A stretch of 35,398 nt of DNA from Bacillota bacterium (GTDB lineage: Bacteria > Bacillota > Clostridia > UBA1381). Shown piece after piece: positions 8,840 to 17,194 of the stretch. The position numbers and the translations under genes were made by a program. Position 1 is the stretch's first letter, and every line of letters begins with the position of its first letter. The DNA lies in contig JAJQAT010000027.1 of assembly GCA_021203665.1 (NCBI GenBank), forward strand, positions 1 to 35,398, written 5' to 3'. The notes beneath the pieces were generated by a model, which saw only the letters and a list, made by a program, of their open reading frames with translations, made no database searches and had not been told where the DNA came from.

Positions 8840-10129
8840 ATGCGCTCGGTAACCGATACAAAAAATGCCATTATCAACGGCGAATATAACGATAAGCTGA
8901 AATATTTGTATTCCTGCGGCGACGGCGATGTTAAGCAGTACGCGGAAAGATATATTGACGTTATAGACGGATTTGAGGAAATTTTCGGCGAGGGCGGCGA
9001 TATAGCGCTTTTCTCGGCACCCGGAAGAACCGAGATAGGCGGCAATCACACCGACCACCAGCACGGCTGTGTGCTTGCCGGAGGTGTGAATCTTGACGTC
9101 ATTTCCGCCGCGCGTCCGAACGGAACAAACACGGTCAGAATAAAATCCAGAAATTACAAAATGGACGTTATTGAGCTTGACGACCTTGAAATACACGAGG
9201 AGCAGTTTGATAAGGCAATCGCGCTGATACGCGGCGTTATCAAAAAATTTGTTGACAACGGATACGAGGTAAAGGGCTTTGACGCGTACACCACGTCGAA
9301 CGTGCTTAAGGGCTCGGGACTTTCGTCCTCGGCGGCGTTCGAGGTGCTTGTCGGAACGATAATCAACGGTCTGTTCGCGAACGGCGAGGTCAGTCCGATT
9401 GAAATAGCCAAGTTTGGGCAATTTGCGGAAAACGTGTATTATGACAAGCCGAGCGGACTTATGGACCAGATGGCGTCATCCGTCGGCTCCGTTGTGGCGA
9501 TAGACTTCAAAAGCACGGAGGAGCCTGTTGTAAGCAAGGTTGACTTTGATTTGCAAAAGCACGGTCACGCGCTTTGCATAATAGATTCCGGCGCCGACCA
9601 CGCGGATTTAACAAATGAATACGCGGCTGTTCCCGCCGATATGAAGGAGGTTGCCGCATATTTCGGCAAGGAATATCTTCGCGAGGTCGATAAGCGGGAA
9701 TTTATGGATAATATAAAAAATATCCGTGAGAAAATACATAACGACAGAGCGGTTCTGCGCGCACTGCACTTTTTCAATGAAAACGAAAGAGCGCAGGCGG
9801 AGGTTAAGGCATTGCGGGATAACGACTTTGAGCTGTTCAAAAGGCTCGTGAGGGAGTCGGGGCAGTCGTCATATATGTATCTTCAGAATGTGTTCGCGCC
9901 GAGTATGCCGAAAAATCAGGCGGTATCGCTCACGCTGGCGCTTTGCGGCGAAATCCTCGGCGAAAGGGGCGCGTACCGCGTACACGGAGGCGGCTTTGCC
10001 GGTACCGTGCAGGCGTTTGTGCCGTTTGATATGCTGGAGGAATTTAAGAGCAAAATCGAGTCCGTTCTCGGAGAGAATATGTGCCATATTCTTTCGATAC
10101 GTCCGGTGGGCGGATATGAAATTAAATAA
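8840..10129 (+). CDS. galK: galactokinase
   Basis: This GHMP-family kinase phosphorylates galactose at C1, the entry step of the Leloir pathway. I take ATG 8840, with AAAGGAGG at 8826-8833 six bases upstream, rather than the in-frame GTG at 8834; the product has 429 residues. The N-terminal galactokinase signature reads GRTEIGGNHTDHQHG (about 61-75). The ATP-binding GHMP motif LKGSGLSSSAAFEV is near 156, the catalytic Asp lies in GLMDQMA, and the C-terminal motif HGGGFAGTVQAF is near 383. The usual IGEHTDY is IGGNHTDH, so the sugar-contacting Glu is replaced by Asn; I recall this as common in clostridial members. No other gal gene is in the window. Galactose is released from rhamnogalacturonan I side chains, so a link with the pectinases downstream is plausible but inferred. 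Confidence 0.9.
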   Translation: MRSVTDTKNAIINGEYNDKLKYLYSCGDGDVKQYAERYIDVIDGFEEIFGEGGDIALFSAPGRTEIGGNHTDHQHGCVLAGGVNLDVISAARPNGTNTVRIKSRNYKMDVIELDDLEIHEEQFDKAIALIRGVIKKFVDNGYEVKGFDAYTTSNVLKGSGLSSSAAFEVLVGTIINGLFANGEVSPIEIAKFGQFAENVYYDKPSGLMDQMASSVGSVVAIDFKSTEEPVVSKVDFDLQKHGHALCIIDSGADHADLTNEYAAVPADMKEVAAYFGKEYLREVDKREFMDNIKNIREKIHNDRAVLRALHFFNENERAQAEVKALRDNDFELFKRLVRESGQSSYMYLQNVFAPSMPKNQAVSLTLALCGEILGERGAYRVHGGGFAGTVQAFVPFDMLEEFKSKIESVLGENMCHILSIRPVGGYEIK

Positions 10130-10138
10130 TTGAACGTG

Positions 10139-10173
10139 AAAACAGACTGTGAATTAATTCCGGTCTGTTTTTT
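10139..10173 (+). terminator. intrinsic terminator after galK
   Basis: The stem AAAACAGAC (10139-10147) pairs with GTCTGTTTT (10163-10171) around a 15-base loop and runs into T10168-T10173. It isolates the spoIIGA promoter just downstream from galK transcription. Confidence 0.75.
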
Positions 10174-10176
10174 GTG

Positions 10177-10183
10177 TGTCGAA
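10177..10183 (+). promoter_or_regulatory. Spo0A box 1 (spoIIG promoter)
   Basis: TGTCGAA is a perfect match to the 0A-box core recognised by phosphorylated Spo0A. It lies 26 bases upstream of the -35 hexamer of the spoIIGA promoter and is paired with an inverted copy at 10196-10202. Confidence 0.7.
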
Positions 10184-10195
10184 ATATTTTTTTTA

Positions 10196-10202
10196 TTCGA
10201 CA
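10196..10202 (-). promoter_or_regulatory. Spo0A box 2, inverted copy
   Basis: TTCGACA on the + strand is the reverse complement of TGTCGAA, a second perfect 0A box. It ends 7 bases before the -35 element. The two boxes face each other across 12 AT-rich bases. Confidence 0.7.
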
Positions 10203-10209
10203 ACCGACT

Positions 10210-10242
10210 TTGACATTTTTCGCATATTATTAGGAGTATAAT
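10210..10242 (+). promoter_or_regulatory. spoIIG promoter, sigma-A type with 21-base spacer
   Basis: Both hexamers are perfect consensus, TTGACA at 10210-10215 and TATAAT at 10237-10242, but 21 bases apart instead of 17. No alternative -35 exists at normal spacing (10214-10219 reads CATTTT). The spoIIG promoter of Bacillus subtilis is known to have a similarly over-long spacer and to need Spo0A~P for activity, which fits the two 0A boxes upstream. Confidence 0.8.
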
Positions 10243-10261
10243 ACCTTTTAGAGGTGAGGTT

Positions 10262-11095
10262 ATGGTTGTATATGCCGATGTTATATTTGCCGTGAATTTT
10301 GTATCGGCATATATTATGCTGTACATTATAGGCAAAGCGGTCAATAAGGTCAAGATTAGGAAAAAGCGGATTGCCGCGGCGGCATTTGAGGGCGGCGCAT
10401 CGGCGGCGGTTATATTCTGCGCGGAAATATCGGCGGCAGCGGCGTATATACTGCGGGCGGTATCGGTGCTTTTGATGGTGTTTACGGCGTTTTTTGAGCT
10501 TAGAAAGCAGATACTGCGCCAGTTCGTCTATTTCACGCTTATCGGCGGAATAATGATGTTTTCGATGATTTTGCTGTCGTCCGCCGCCGGAGCCACCGCC
10601 GCGCTGAAGGGCGGAATTATGTATTTTGACCTGCCGGCAAAAACCTTTACACTGCTGTTCGCGGCATCATATTTATTAATGATTTTTTTCGTAAGGGTGT
10701 TTAAAAACAGGAAAAACAAAAAATACTATATTATGAATGTGACACATAACGACAAAACAATAACCGTTTCGGCATTGTTTGACAGCGGAAACCTGCTAAA
10801 GGAGCCGGTAACGGGTAAATGCGTGAGTATTATTGAATGGAAAGAGGCAAAAAAGCTGTTCGGAGTTGATTATGAATTTTCCGATATAGAAAATCATGCC
10901 GATGATATGAAGCTGTGGGTAATACCGTTTAATTCCATAGGAAATCCGACCGGTATATTGTTCGCGTTTCTCGCCGACAATGTTGCGATTCCGGAGGAAA
11001 ATAAAACGATTGACAAGACCTTTATAGGAATTTACGGGAGCAGTCTCTCAAAAAGCGACGAGTATCATGCGCTCATAAACGCGGCTTTATTGTAA
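10262..11095 (+). CDS. spoIIGA: sigma-E processing peptidase SpoIIGA
   Basis: SpoIIGA is the septal membrane aspartic protease that cleaves pro-sigma-E in the mother cell after a signal from the forespore. The 277-residue product has an N-terminal half made of about five hydrophobic helices (residues 1-150). The cytoplasmic C-terminal half carries the protease motif FDSGN with D174 as the likely catalytic aspartate. It starts at ATG 10262 with AGGTGAGG as ribosome binding site. It is directly followed by its substrate gene sigE, 21 bases on, then sigG: the conserved Bacillus/Clostridium order. ftsZ, a common upstream neighbour in other genomes, is replaced by galK here. Confidence 0.93.
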   Translation: MVVYADVIFAVNFVSAYIMLYIIGKAVNKVKIRKKRIAAAAFEGGASAAVIFCAEISAAAAYILRAVSVLLMVFTAFFELRKQILRQFVYFTLIGGIMMFSMILLSSAAGATAALKGGIMYFDLPAKTFTLLFAASYLLMIFFVRVFKNRKNKKYYIMNVTHNDKTITVSALFDSGNLLKEPVTGKCVSIIEWKEAKKLFGVDYEFSDIENHADDMKLWVIPFNSIGNPTGILFAFLADNVAIPEENKTIDKTFIGIYGSSLSKSDEYHALINAALL

Positions 11096-11116
11096 AAATA
11101 AAAAAGGAGTATGGAA

Positions 11117-11830
11117 ATGGAGCTATTAAGAAAAATCAGTTCAAAATTTATGTTTGCCGGTACAAATCCGCTGAAATGCGATGAAATTTTCTATATCGGA
11201 GGGAGCGACACTCTTCCGCCGCCGCTGAAAAAGGAGGAGGAGGCGGAGCTGATAGAAAGGCTCGCGTCGGGTGATATGTCGGTCAAATCAACGCTTATAG
11301 AACGCAATTTGCGCCTTGTTGTATATATTGCGCGAAAATTTGAAAACACGGGAATATATGTCGAGGATTTAATATCAATCGGCACGATAGGATTAATTAA
11401 AGCGATAAACACATTCAATCCGACGAAAAATATAAAGCTCGCGACATACGCGTCGCGCTGCATTGAAAATGAAATATTGATGTACCTCAGGAAAAACTCC
11501 AATACCCGCAGCGAGGTATCCATAGACGAGCCTTTGAATGTCGATTGGGACGGGAATGAGCTGCTGCTTTCCGATATACTCGGAACCGATAACGATGTAA
11601 TCTGCAAAAACATAGAGGACGAGGTTGACAAGTCACTGCTGGCACAGGCGCTTGAAAAGCTGTCCGGCAGGGAACAGCAGATAATGAAGCTGCGCTTCGG
11701 ACTCGGCAGCGAAAAGGAAAAAACGCAAAAGGAGGTTGCCGATTTGCTCGGAATTTCGCAATCCTACATATCCAGACTTGAAAAACGAATAATCGGCAGA
11801 CTGAAAAAGGAAATAGCAAAAATGAGCTGA
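11117..11830 (+). CDS. sigE: sporulation sigma factor sigma-E (pro-form)
   Basis: Sigma-E is the early mother-cell sigma factor. I choose ATG 11117 over ATG 11111 because the AAAAAGGAG site ends at 11109, leaving 7 bases to the second ATG but only 1 to the first; the product is 237 residues. The first 25 or so residues form the pro-sequence removed by SpoIIGA, ending near CDEIFYIGGSDTLPPPL, which closely resembles the B. subtilis processing region. Region 2 (NLRLVVYIARKFENTGI and KLATYASRCIENEILMYLR) and region 4 (ISQSYISRLEKRIIGRLKK) are nearly identical to the Bacillus protein. It shares the Spo0A-controlled promoter with spoIIGA. Confidence 0.95.
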   Translation: MELLRKISSKFMFAGTNPLKCDEIFYIGGSDTLPPPLKKEEEAELIERLASGDMSVKSTLIERNLRLVVYIARKFENTGIYVEDLISIGTIGLIKAINTFNPTKNIKLATYASRCIENEILMYLRKNSNTRSEVSIDEPLNVDWDGNELLLSDILGTDNDVICKNIEDEVDKSLLAQALEKLSGREQQIMKLRFGLGSEKEKTQKEVADLLGISQSYISRLEKRIIGRLKKEIAKMS

Positions 11831-11861
11831 CTACATAAAACGCGTCATATCTTGTACATAA

Positions 11862-11877
11862 CCGCCGCGCGCGGCGG
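11862..11877 (+). repeat. GC-rich palindrome in the sigG leader
   Basis: CCGCCGCG at 11862-11869 is followed directly by its reverse complement CGCGGCGG at 11870-11877. In RNA it would form a 6-base-pair hairpin with a 4-base loop, ending 8 bases before the sigG Shine-Dalgarno AAGGAGG (11886-11892). There is no T tract, so it is not a normal terminator. Confidence 0.6.
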
Positions 11878-11900
11878 CTTAAATCAAGGAGGAAAGAGAT

Positions 11901-12671
11901 ATGACAAACAAAGTGGAAATATGTGGGGTAAATACATCGAAGCTTCCTGTCCTCTCGAGAGAGGAAAAAGACAAATTGTTCATAAAAATCAAAGCGGGAG
12001 ATATGCAGGCGCGCGAAACCTTTGTAAAAGGAAATTTAAGGCTTGTGCTGAGCGTTATACAGAGGTTTAACAACCGAGGAGAAAATGTTGACGACCTGTT
12101 CCAGGTCGGGTGCATAGGACTTATAAAGGCGATAGATAATTTTGATTTAAGTCAAAACGTGCAGTTTTCGACATACGCGGTGCCTATGATTGTCGGAGAA
12201 ATACGCAGGTATCTGCGCGACAACAATTCAATCAGGGTGAGCCGCTCGCTGAAGGATATAGCGTATAAGGCGATGCACATAAAGGAAAAGCTGATAAGCA
12301 TGAATTCCAAGGAGCCGACAATATCGGAAATAGCAAAGGAGCTTAATTTGCCAAAGGAGGAGGTTGTATTCGCGCTTGACGCGATAGCGGAGCCGATTTC
12401 TCTGTTCGAGCCGATATATCACGACGGCGGCGAGGCGATTTTCGTAATGGACCAGGTAAAGGACACGAAAAACCTTGACGAAAATTGGCTCGAGAGCATC
12501 GCGCTCAGCGAGGCGATGAAGCACCTTGACGAAAGGGAAAAGCATATACTGAATTTAAGATTTTTCCAAAGCCGCACGCAAATGGAGGTCGCGGAGGAAA
12601 TAGGCATATCTCAGGCGCAGGTTTCAAGATTGGAAAAAAGCGCGCTGAAGCAGCTTAGGAAATATGTGTAA
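11901..12671 (+). CDS. sigG: sporulation sigma factor sigma-G
   Basis: Sigma-G is the late forespore sigma factor. The 256-residue product begins at ATG 11901 behind AAGGAGG. The N-terminus NKVEICGVNTSKLPVL is diagnostic of sigma-G and separates it from sigma-F. Region 2 reads NLRLVLSVIQRFNNRGEN and QFSTYAVPMIVGEIRRYLRD, region 3 includes SLFEPIYHDGGEAIFVMDQ, and region 4 ends in ISQAQVSRLEKSALKQLRK. It lies 70 bases after sigE. Transcription by sigma-F is expected from the family, but I could not find a convincing sigma-F or sigma-G promoter in that gap, so read-through from the spoIIG promoter is also possible. A terminator follows at 12702. Confidence 0.95.
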   Translation: MTNKVEICGVNTSKLPVLSREEKDKLFIKIKAGDMQARETFVKGNLRLVLSVIQRFNNRGENVDDLFQVGCIGLIKAIDNFDLSQNVQFSTYAVPMIVGEIRRYLRDNNSIRVSRSLKDIAYKAMHIKEKLISMNSKEPTISEIAKELNLPKEEVVFALDAIAEPISLFEPIYHDGGEAIFVMDQVKDTKNLDENWLESIALSEAMKHLDEREKHILNLRFFQSRTQMEVAEEIGISQAQVSRLEKSALKQLRKYV

Positions 12672-12701
12672 GACAAACTCCCTATTAAATTAATTATGAT
12701 A

Positions 12702-12736
12702 AAATCCGAAATGACGCGTTTCGGATTTATTTCTTT
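12702..12736 (+). terminator. intrinsic terminator after sigG
   Basis: A perfect 10-base-pair stem, AAATCCGAAA (12702-12711) with TTTCGGATTT (12719-12728), closes on a 7-base loop and is followed by ATTTCTTT. Confidence 0.7.
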
Positions 12737-12788
12737 AAACAAACGATAAAATTTTATCAATAACGTCAAAAAAATTGCTAATCCGCTC

Positions 12789-12817
12789 TTGCATTTATGA
12801 CAATTTTCATGTATAAT
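12789..12817 (+). promoter_or_regulatory. sigma-A promoter of the CdaR-type regulator gene
   Basis: TTGCAT (12789-12794) and TATAAT (12812-12817) are exactly 17 bases apart, lie downstream of the sigG terminator, and leave a leader of about 45 bases before ATG 12872. Confidence 0.75.
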
Positions 12818-12871
12818 AAACATATATGGGCATATTGGTGTATTTATATTGAGGAAATCGGAGGAATGAAA

Positions 12872-13957
12872 ATGATAAGCAAGGCTTTTCAGAATATTGT
12901 AACGCAAATGGCGGATGTTTTCCCGAAAAGATTCGGCATTGTGGACTCGCACGGCTTAATATTGGCAAGCACGGGCGCCGAGCCGAACACGGATGTGATT
13001 GAGGATTTGGTATACGCGGCGGCAAACAGCGACAAGCTGCTGTTTAAGGACGGATATACCGTGCGCTCCATGTCAAACAAGCCGTATTCGGAGTACATTG
13101 TATATGTCGACGGCACGGACGAGACATCGAAGTACTGCTGCAACGCGCTTGTTGTTGCCGCGAACAATGTCCGTTATTATTATGATGAAAAATACGACAA
13201 AAACAACTTTATGCAAAATATCATTTTCGACAATCTTTTATCGTTCGACCTTCATCAAAAAGCGAGGGAGCTTCACGTTGATATAGACATACCGCGCGCG
13301 GTGTTTTATATAAAGGTTCTCGACGAGGGCGAAAACGAAATTTACGATGTTTTAAGGAATATGTTCCCCGACAAAGAAAAAGATTTCCTTATTAATATAG
13401 ACTCCGCCAATATCGTTTTGATTAAGGAGCTTAAGGAGGTAGAAACCTCGGAAAAGCTTGAGGAAACGGCTCAGCAGATTGTTGATACGGTAAGCGCGGA
13501 AACGATGCTTACAATATGCGTCGGAGTAAGCACGGTGGCGCATAATATAGACGAGATTAACAACGCCTATAAAGAGGCGCAAATCGCGCTTGAGGTCGGC
13601 AAGGTATTCGATGAGGAAAAATATATTCTCAATTACGATAACCTCGGCATCGGCAGATTGATTTATCAGCTGCCCATTAAGCTGTGCGAGCTGTTTCTCC
13701 AGGAGGTATTCAAAAAGGGGGATATATCAACCCTGGACGATGAAACAATTCTCACAATTAACAAATTCTTTGAAAACGACCTAAACGTAAGCGAAACATC
13801 AAGACAGCTTTTTGTTCACAGAAACACGCTTGTATACAGACTTGAAAAGATTTATAAGCTTACCGGTCTCGATCTCAGAAAATTCGATCAGGCGATTGTG
13901 TTTAAGGTTGCTATGATGGTTCATAAATATCTCGAATCAAACTCTATGAAGATATGA
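12872..13957 (+). CDS. CdaR/PucR-type transcriptional regulator
   Basis: This 361-residue predicted regulator has an N-terminal sugar-diacid recognition-type domain (about 1-135, beginning SKAFQNIVTQMADVFPKRFG), a central GGDEF-like segment (about 140-270), and the C-terminal PucR/CdaR helix-turn-helix (about 300-357) with VSETSRQLFVHRNTLVYRLEKI. I place the start at ATG 12872 because GGAGG at 12860-12864 is 7 bases away, against 1 base for the ATG at 12866. Members with this architecture control use of sugar acids such as glycerate, glucarate or galactarate. The effector is unknown here; sugar acids from pectin would be a sensible guess but no target operon is adjacent. It has its own promoter and terminator. 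Confidence 0.85.
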   Translation: MISKAFQNIVTQMADVFPKRFGIVDSHGLILASTGAEPNTDVIEDLVYAAANSDKLLFKDGYTVRSMSNKPYSEYIVYVDGTDETSKYCCNALVVAANNVRYYYDEKYDKNNFMQNIIFDNLLSFDLHQKARELHVDIDIPRAVFYIKVLDEGENEIYDVLRNMFPDKEKDFLINIDSANIVLIKELKEVETSEKLEETAQQIVDTVSAETMLTICVGVSTVAHNIDEINNAYKEAQIALEVGKVFDEEKYILNYDNLGIGRLIYQLPIKLCELFLQEVFKKGDISTLDDETILTINKFFENDLNVSETSRQLFVHRNTLVYRLEKIYKLTGLDLRKFDQAIVFKVAMMVHKYLESNSMKI

Positions 13958-13967
13958 GAACAGACTT

Positions 13968-13997
13968 TGGGGGGTTAAAAGCCCCCTATATTTTTTT
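13968..13997 (+). terminator. intrinsic terminator after the CdaR-type gene
   Basis: G13970-G13974 pairs with C13982-C13986 around a 7-base loop, and TATATTTTTTT follows. The T tract almost touches the ribosome binding site of the next gene. Confidence 0.7.
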
Positions 13998-14012
13998 GAA
14001 GGAGAAATTTGT

Positions 14013-15227
14013 ATGGGAAATAAAAAGACAATAGCTCTGACCGCCGTGATTACGGCTGTCGTAACGGCGGCTGTAAGCTGCTCCGTAACGTCGTATGTAA
14101 AGGACACCGCCTCTGTATTTTTGCCGTCGGCGAATGATGACGCGGCTTTTTACAATAAGATAAAGGGCATTGAGCAAATTCTTGACAGCAGCTATTTGTA
14201 CGATTACGATAAAAACGAGCTGCGCGAGGCTGCCGCCGCCGCTTATGTAAGCGCGCTTGACGAGCCATATACAAGCTATTATTCCGCGGATGAATTTACG
14301 TCGTATATTGAAAATATTCAGGACGGGTACGTTGGAATAGGCGTCATTGTCGGCGTGAACGACGATAACCAAATAGAGGTGGTCGCGCCGTTTGAGGGCA
14401 GTCCGGCTTACGACGCGGGAGTGCTGCCCGGGGATATTTTAAAGGCTGTTGACGGCGTGGAATATGACGGCGACAGCATGAGCGACGCCGTGAACAGCAT
14501 AAAGAACGGCAAGGAGGGAACAAGCGTCAATATAACATTGATTCGCGGCGAAGAGGAGCTGAATATTGACATTGAGAGAGGCGACATATCCTCCGACTCC
14601 GTAAACGCGGAAATGCTTGAGGACGATATAGGCTATATCAGAATAACCTCGTTTAATATGGAGTCCGAAAACGGCGAGCACAGCACGTATTCGGAGTTTA
14701 GCGAAAAATTCTACGAGCTTAAGGACGAGGGTATGACAAGGCTTATAATCGACCTGCGCGACAATCCCGGCGGCGTGCTTTCAGAGGTGTGCGATATAGC
14801 CGATATGCTGCTTCCCGAGGGAACGATAACCTACACGGAGGATAAAAACGGCGAGAGGGAATATTACAGCTCCGACGCGGAGTGCGAGGATATACCGATA
14901 GTTATATTAATCAACGGAAACAGCGCAAGCGCGTCCGAGGTACTCACCGGAGCATTAAAGGATTACGGCAGGGCGACCGTTATCGGAACCACAAGCTACG
15001 GCAAGGGAATAGTGCAAAAGGTATACACCTTCTATGACGGCTCCGGAATAAGCTTCACAACGTCAAAATACTACACGCCGAACGGCATCTGCATACACGA
15101 GGTGGGCATAGAGCCGGATATTACGGTGGAAATGCCCGAGGAATTTGAAAATATGTATGCCTCGATGATAGATTACGAGGACGATGTACAGCTGCAAAAG
15201 GCGGTTGAGGTCATAAAGGAGAAGTAG
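14013..15227 (+). CDS. C-terminal processing peptidase (S41 family, CtpA/CtpB-like)
   Basis: This is a 404-residue secreted or membrane-anchored serine protease. An uncleaved N-terminal hydrophobic segment covers about residues 6-30. A PDZ domain lies at about 105-190 (GYVGIGVIVGV and SPAYDAGVLPGDILKAVDG). The tail-specific protease domain follows, with IIDLRDNPGGVL. The catalytic dyad is S304 in NGNSASASEV and K331 in TSYGKGIVQ, spaced as in other S41 proteases. The C-terminal YYTPNGICIHEVGIEPDI is also typical. It starts at ATG 14013 behind GAAGGAG. Four bases separate it from the LtaS-like gene, so they form an operon. Relatives include B. subtilis CtpB in spore signalling and CtpA-type envelope proteases; the sequence does not decide which. 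Confidence 0.93.
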   Translation: MGNKKTIALTAVITAVVTAAVSCSVTSYVKDTASVFLPSANDDAAFYNKIKGIEQILDSSYLYDYDKNELREAAAAAYVSALDEPYTSYYSADEFTSYIENIQDGYVGIGVIVGVNDDNQIEVVAPFEGSPAYDAGVLPGDILKAVDGVEYDGDSMSDAVNSIKNGKEGTSVNITLIRGEEELNIDIERGDISSDSVNAEMLEDDIGYIRITSFNMESENGEHSTYSEFSEKFYELKDEGMTRLIIDLRDNPGGVLSEVCDIADMLLPEGTITYTEDKNGEREYYSSDAECEDIPIVILINGNSASASEVLTGALKDYGRATVIGTTSYGKGIVQKVYTFYDGSGISFTTSKYYTPNGICIHEVGIEPDITVEMPEEFENMYASMIDYEDDVQLQKAVEVIKEK

Positions 15228-15231
15228 ATAA

Positions 15232-17187
15232 ATGGTGTCATTAAAAAAGTGGCCGTGGATAGTGTTCGGTTCGGTGCTGTCGATGGTTTTATGGACGTTT
15301 ATAAGCGTCAACACAAGCATATTCACAGACAGCGACGGCTTTAATTATTTCCTGTATATCACGTCGTATATATTGGTAATAGGCATATGGGGATTGACTG
15401 TTGTCGATTTAAAAATATCCGATAAGCTGTATAAGGCGATTTCCGTTTTTTTGTTCGCTCTTACGCCGTTTTTCTGTATGCAGATTGCTATGGTGCTTTC
15501 CGGCGCGGCGGAATATTCGTTTAAAATATATTTTGTGAATATACTGTTCTATCTCGCGGTAATGGCGGTTATTCTCGCCGTGACGCGGAGTATGCGTTAC
15601 TCGGCGATTATCGCGACGATTTTGGCGTATATATTCAACATGGCGAGCTTTGTGGTAAATATTTTGCGCGGCACGCCGCTTATACCGAGCGATTTCCTTG
15701 CAATAGGAACAGCGGCGAACGTGGCGGAAAATTATACCTTTGAGATGCGCTACCCCATTATCGCGGCGACGGTTATCGCGGCTGTGGTGATTGCGCTTAT
15801 CGCTAAGTTTTCGTTCACGCCCAAATTCAGATTTAAGAACACCGTTTTTGCGGTAAGCGGCGCGGCTTACGCGGTTATATTCATGCTTTGCCTCGCGAGC
15901 ATTGATTATACGGATTACGGCACGGATGTTTTCGACCAGTATCACGCGAACAATATGCACGGAACACTGTACAGCTTCTATATAAATGTGCGTAAAATGA
16001 TGCTGAGCAAGCCGGACGGGTATAACGAGGAGGACGCGGCGCAGCTCCTTGCGGCGGCGCAGCCCGACAAAACCGAGCAAACCGAGCTTATCGCCGAGGA
16101 GGATATGCCGAATATCATAGTAATCATGAACGAGAGCTTTTCGGATTTAAGCGTTGTGGGAGATTTCGAAACGAGTGAGGACTATATGCCCTTTATAAAC
16201 AGTATGACAAAGAACACCGTTAAGGGACAGCTTTTGGTATCGCCGTTCGGAGGATATACCTGCAACACCGAATTTGAATTTCTCACCGGACTTTCGATGG
16301 GATTGCTGCCGAACGGCTCCACGCCGTATTTGCAGTATTTTTCAAAGGAGTATGATTTTTCGCTCCCGTATTACCTGTCGAATTTGGGATATAAAACGCT
16401 CGCGATTCACCCGTATTTGGCGAGCGGCTGGAACAGAACCAAGGTATACGACCTGATGGGCTTCGACGATTTTATAAGTCTTGAAAATCTTGACGAGCTG
16501 GTCGATGAAAGCGAATGGGAATATATACGCAATTATATAAGCGACAGAACCTCATATAAGGCGGTCATAAGCGGACTTGAGGACAAGGACGACGATGACA
16601 GGATGTTTATTTTCAACGTCACGATGCAAAATCACGGCGGATACACCTATGAGGGCGGCGAGTTCCCGACGGTCACCCTTACGGATATGGAGGGACATTA
16701 CAAGGAAACGGAGCAATATTTGTCGCTTATAAAGGAGAGCGACGAGGCGTTTGAGGAGCTGATAACATATCTTAAAAGCTATGACGAGCCGACTGTTGTG
16801 GTAATGTTCGGCGACCATCAGCCGGCGATAGAGCAGCAGTTTTACGAGGAGCTGTACGGTCAGTCGATTTCAAACCTCACATCGGAGGAGCTGCAAAAAA
16901 GGTATAAGGTGCCGTTTGTAATATGGGCAAATTTCGATATAGAAAGCCGCTCGGATGTTAAAACAAGTCCGAATTATCTCTCGGACCTGCTTCTCGATAC
17001 AATAAATATGCCGAAGAACGAGCTGGGTAATTTCACATCCCAAATCAGCGAGTCGATACCGCAGATAAACGCGATGGGTCATTATGACAGCGAGGGAATT
17101 TGGTATACAAACGATACCGAAACCAACGAGGAATTGGAAAACTATGATTTTGTGGAGTATTATATGCTCACCAAAAAAGGAAAATAA
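15232..17187 (+). CDS. LtaS-like membrane phosphoglycerol transferase (alkaline-phosphatase fold)
   Basis: The 651-residue product has about five membrane helices in residues 8-225 and an extracellular sulfatase/alkaline-phosphatase-fold domain from about 290 to 620. The LtaS-type metal and nucleophile positions are recognisable: E301 in MNESFSDL, T343 in YTCNTEF (candidate nucleophile), the GWNR motif, NHGGY, and D528-H529 in FGDHQP. It therefore probably transfers phosphoglycerol or a related group to a surface polymer. Strict lipoteichoic acid synthesis cannot be claimed from sequence, because this clostridial subfamily is divergent from staphylococcal LtaS. The ribosome binding site AAGGAG lies in the end of the protease gene, 4 bases upstream. 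A strong terminator follows. Confidence 0.87.
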   Translation: MVSLKKWPWIVFGSVLSMVLWTFISVNTSIFTDSDGFNYFLYITSYILVIGIWGLTVVDLKISDKLYKAISVFLFALTPFFCMQIAMVLSGAAEYSFKIYFVNILFYLAVMAVILAVTRSMRYSAIIATILAYIFNMASFVVNILRGTPLIPSDFLAIGTAANVAENYTFEMRYPIIAATVIAAVVIALIAKFSFTPKFRFKNTVFAVSGAAYAVIFMLCLASIDYTDYGTDVFDQYHANNMHGTLYSFYINVRKMMLSKPDGYNEEDAAQLLAAAQPDKTEQTELIAEEDMPNIIVIMNESFSDLSVVGDFETSEDYMPFINSMTKNTVKGQLLVSPFGGYTCNTEFEFLTGLSMGLLPNGSTPYLQYFSKEYDFSLPYYLSNLGYKTLAIHPYLASGWNRTKVYDLMGFDDFISLENLDELVDESEWEYIRNYISDRTSYKAVISGLEDKDDDDRMFIFNVTMQNHGGYTYEGGEFPTVTLTDMEGHYKETEQYLSLIKESDEAFEELITYLKSYDEPTVVVMFGDHQPAIEQQFYEELYGQSISNLTSEELQKRYKVPFVIWANFDIESRSDVKTSPNYLSDLLLDTINMPKNELGNFTSQISESIPQINAMGHYDSEGIWYTNDTETNEELENYDFVEYYMLTKKGK

Positions 17188-17194
17188 ACGAATA

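Noticed and set aside
8618..9421. 267-codon open frame on the minus strand across the thrC-galK junction
   Set aside because: It is antisense to two well-identified genes, has no recognisable motif, and its composition is what reverse-complemented GC-biased codons give.
11831..11861. Sigma-F or sigma-G promoter for sigG
   Set aside because: GTCATA and ACATAA fragments are present but no pair fits either consensus with the right spacing.
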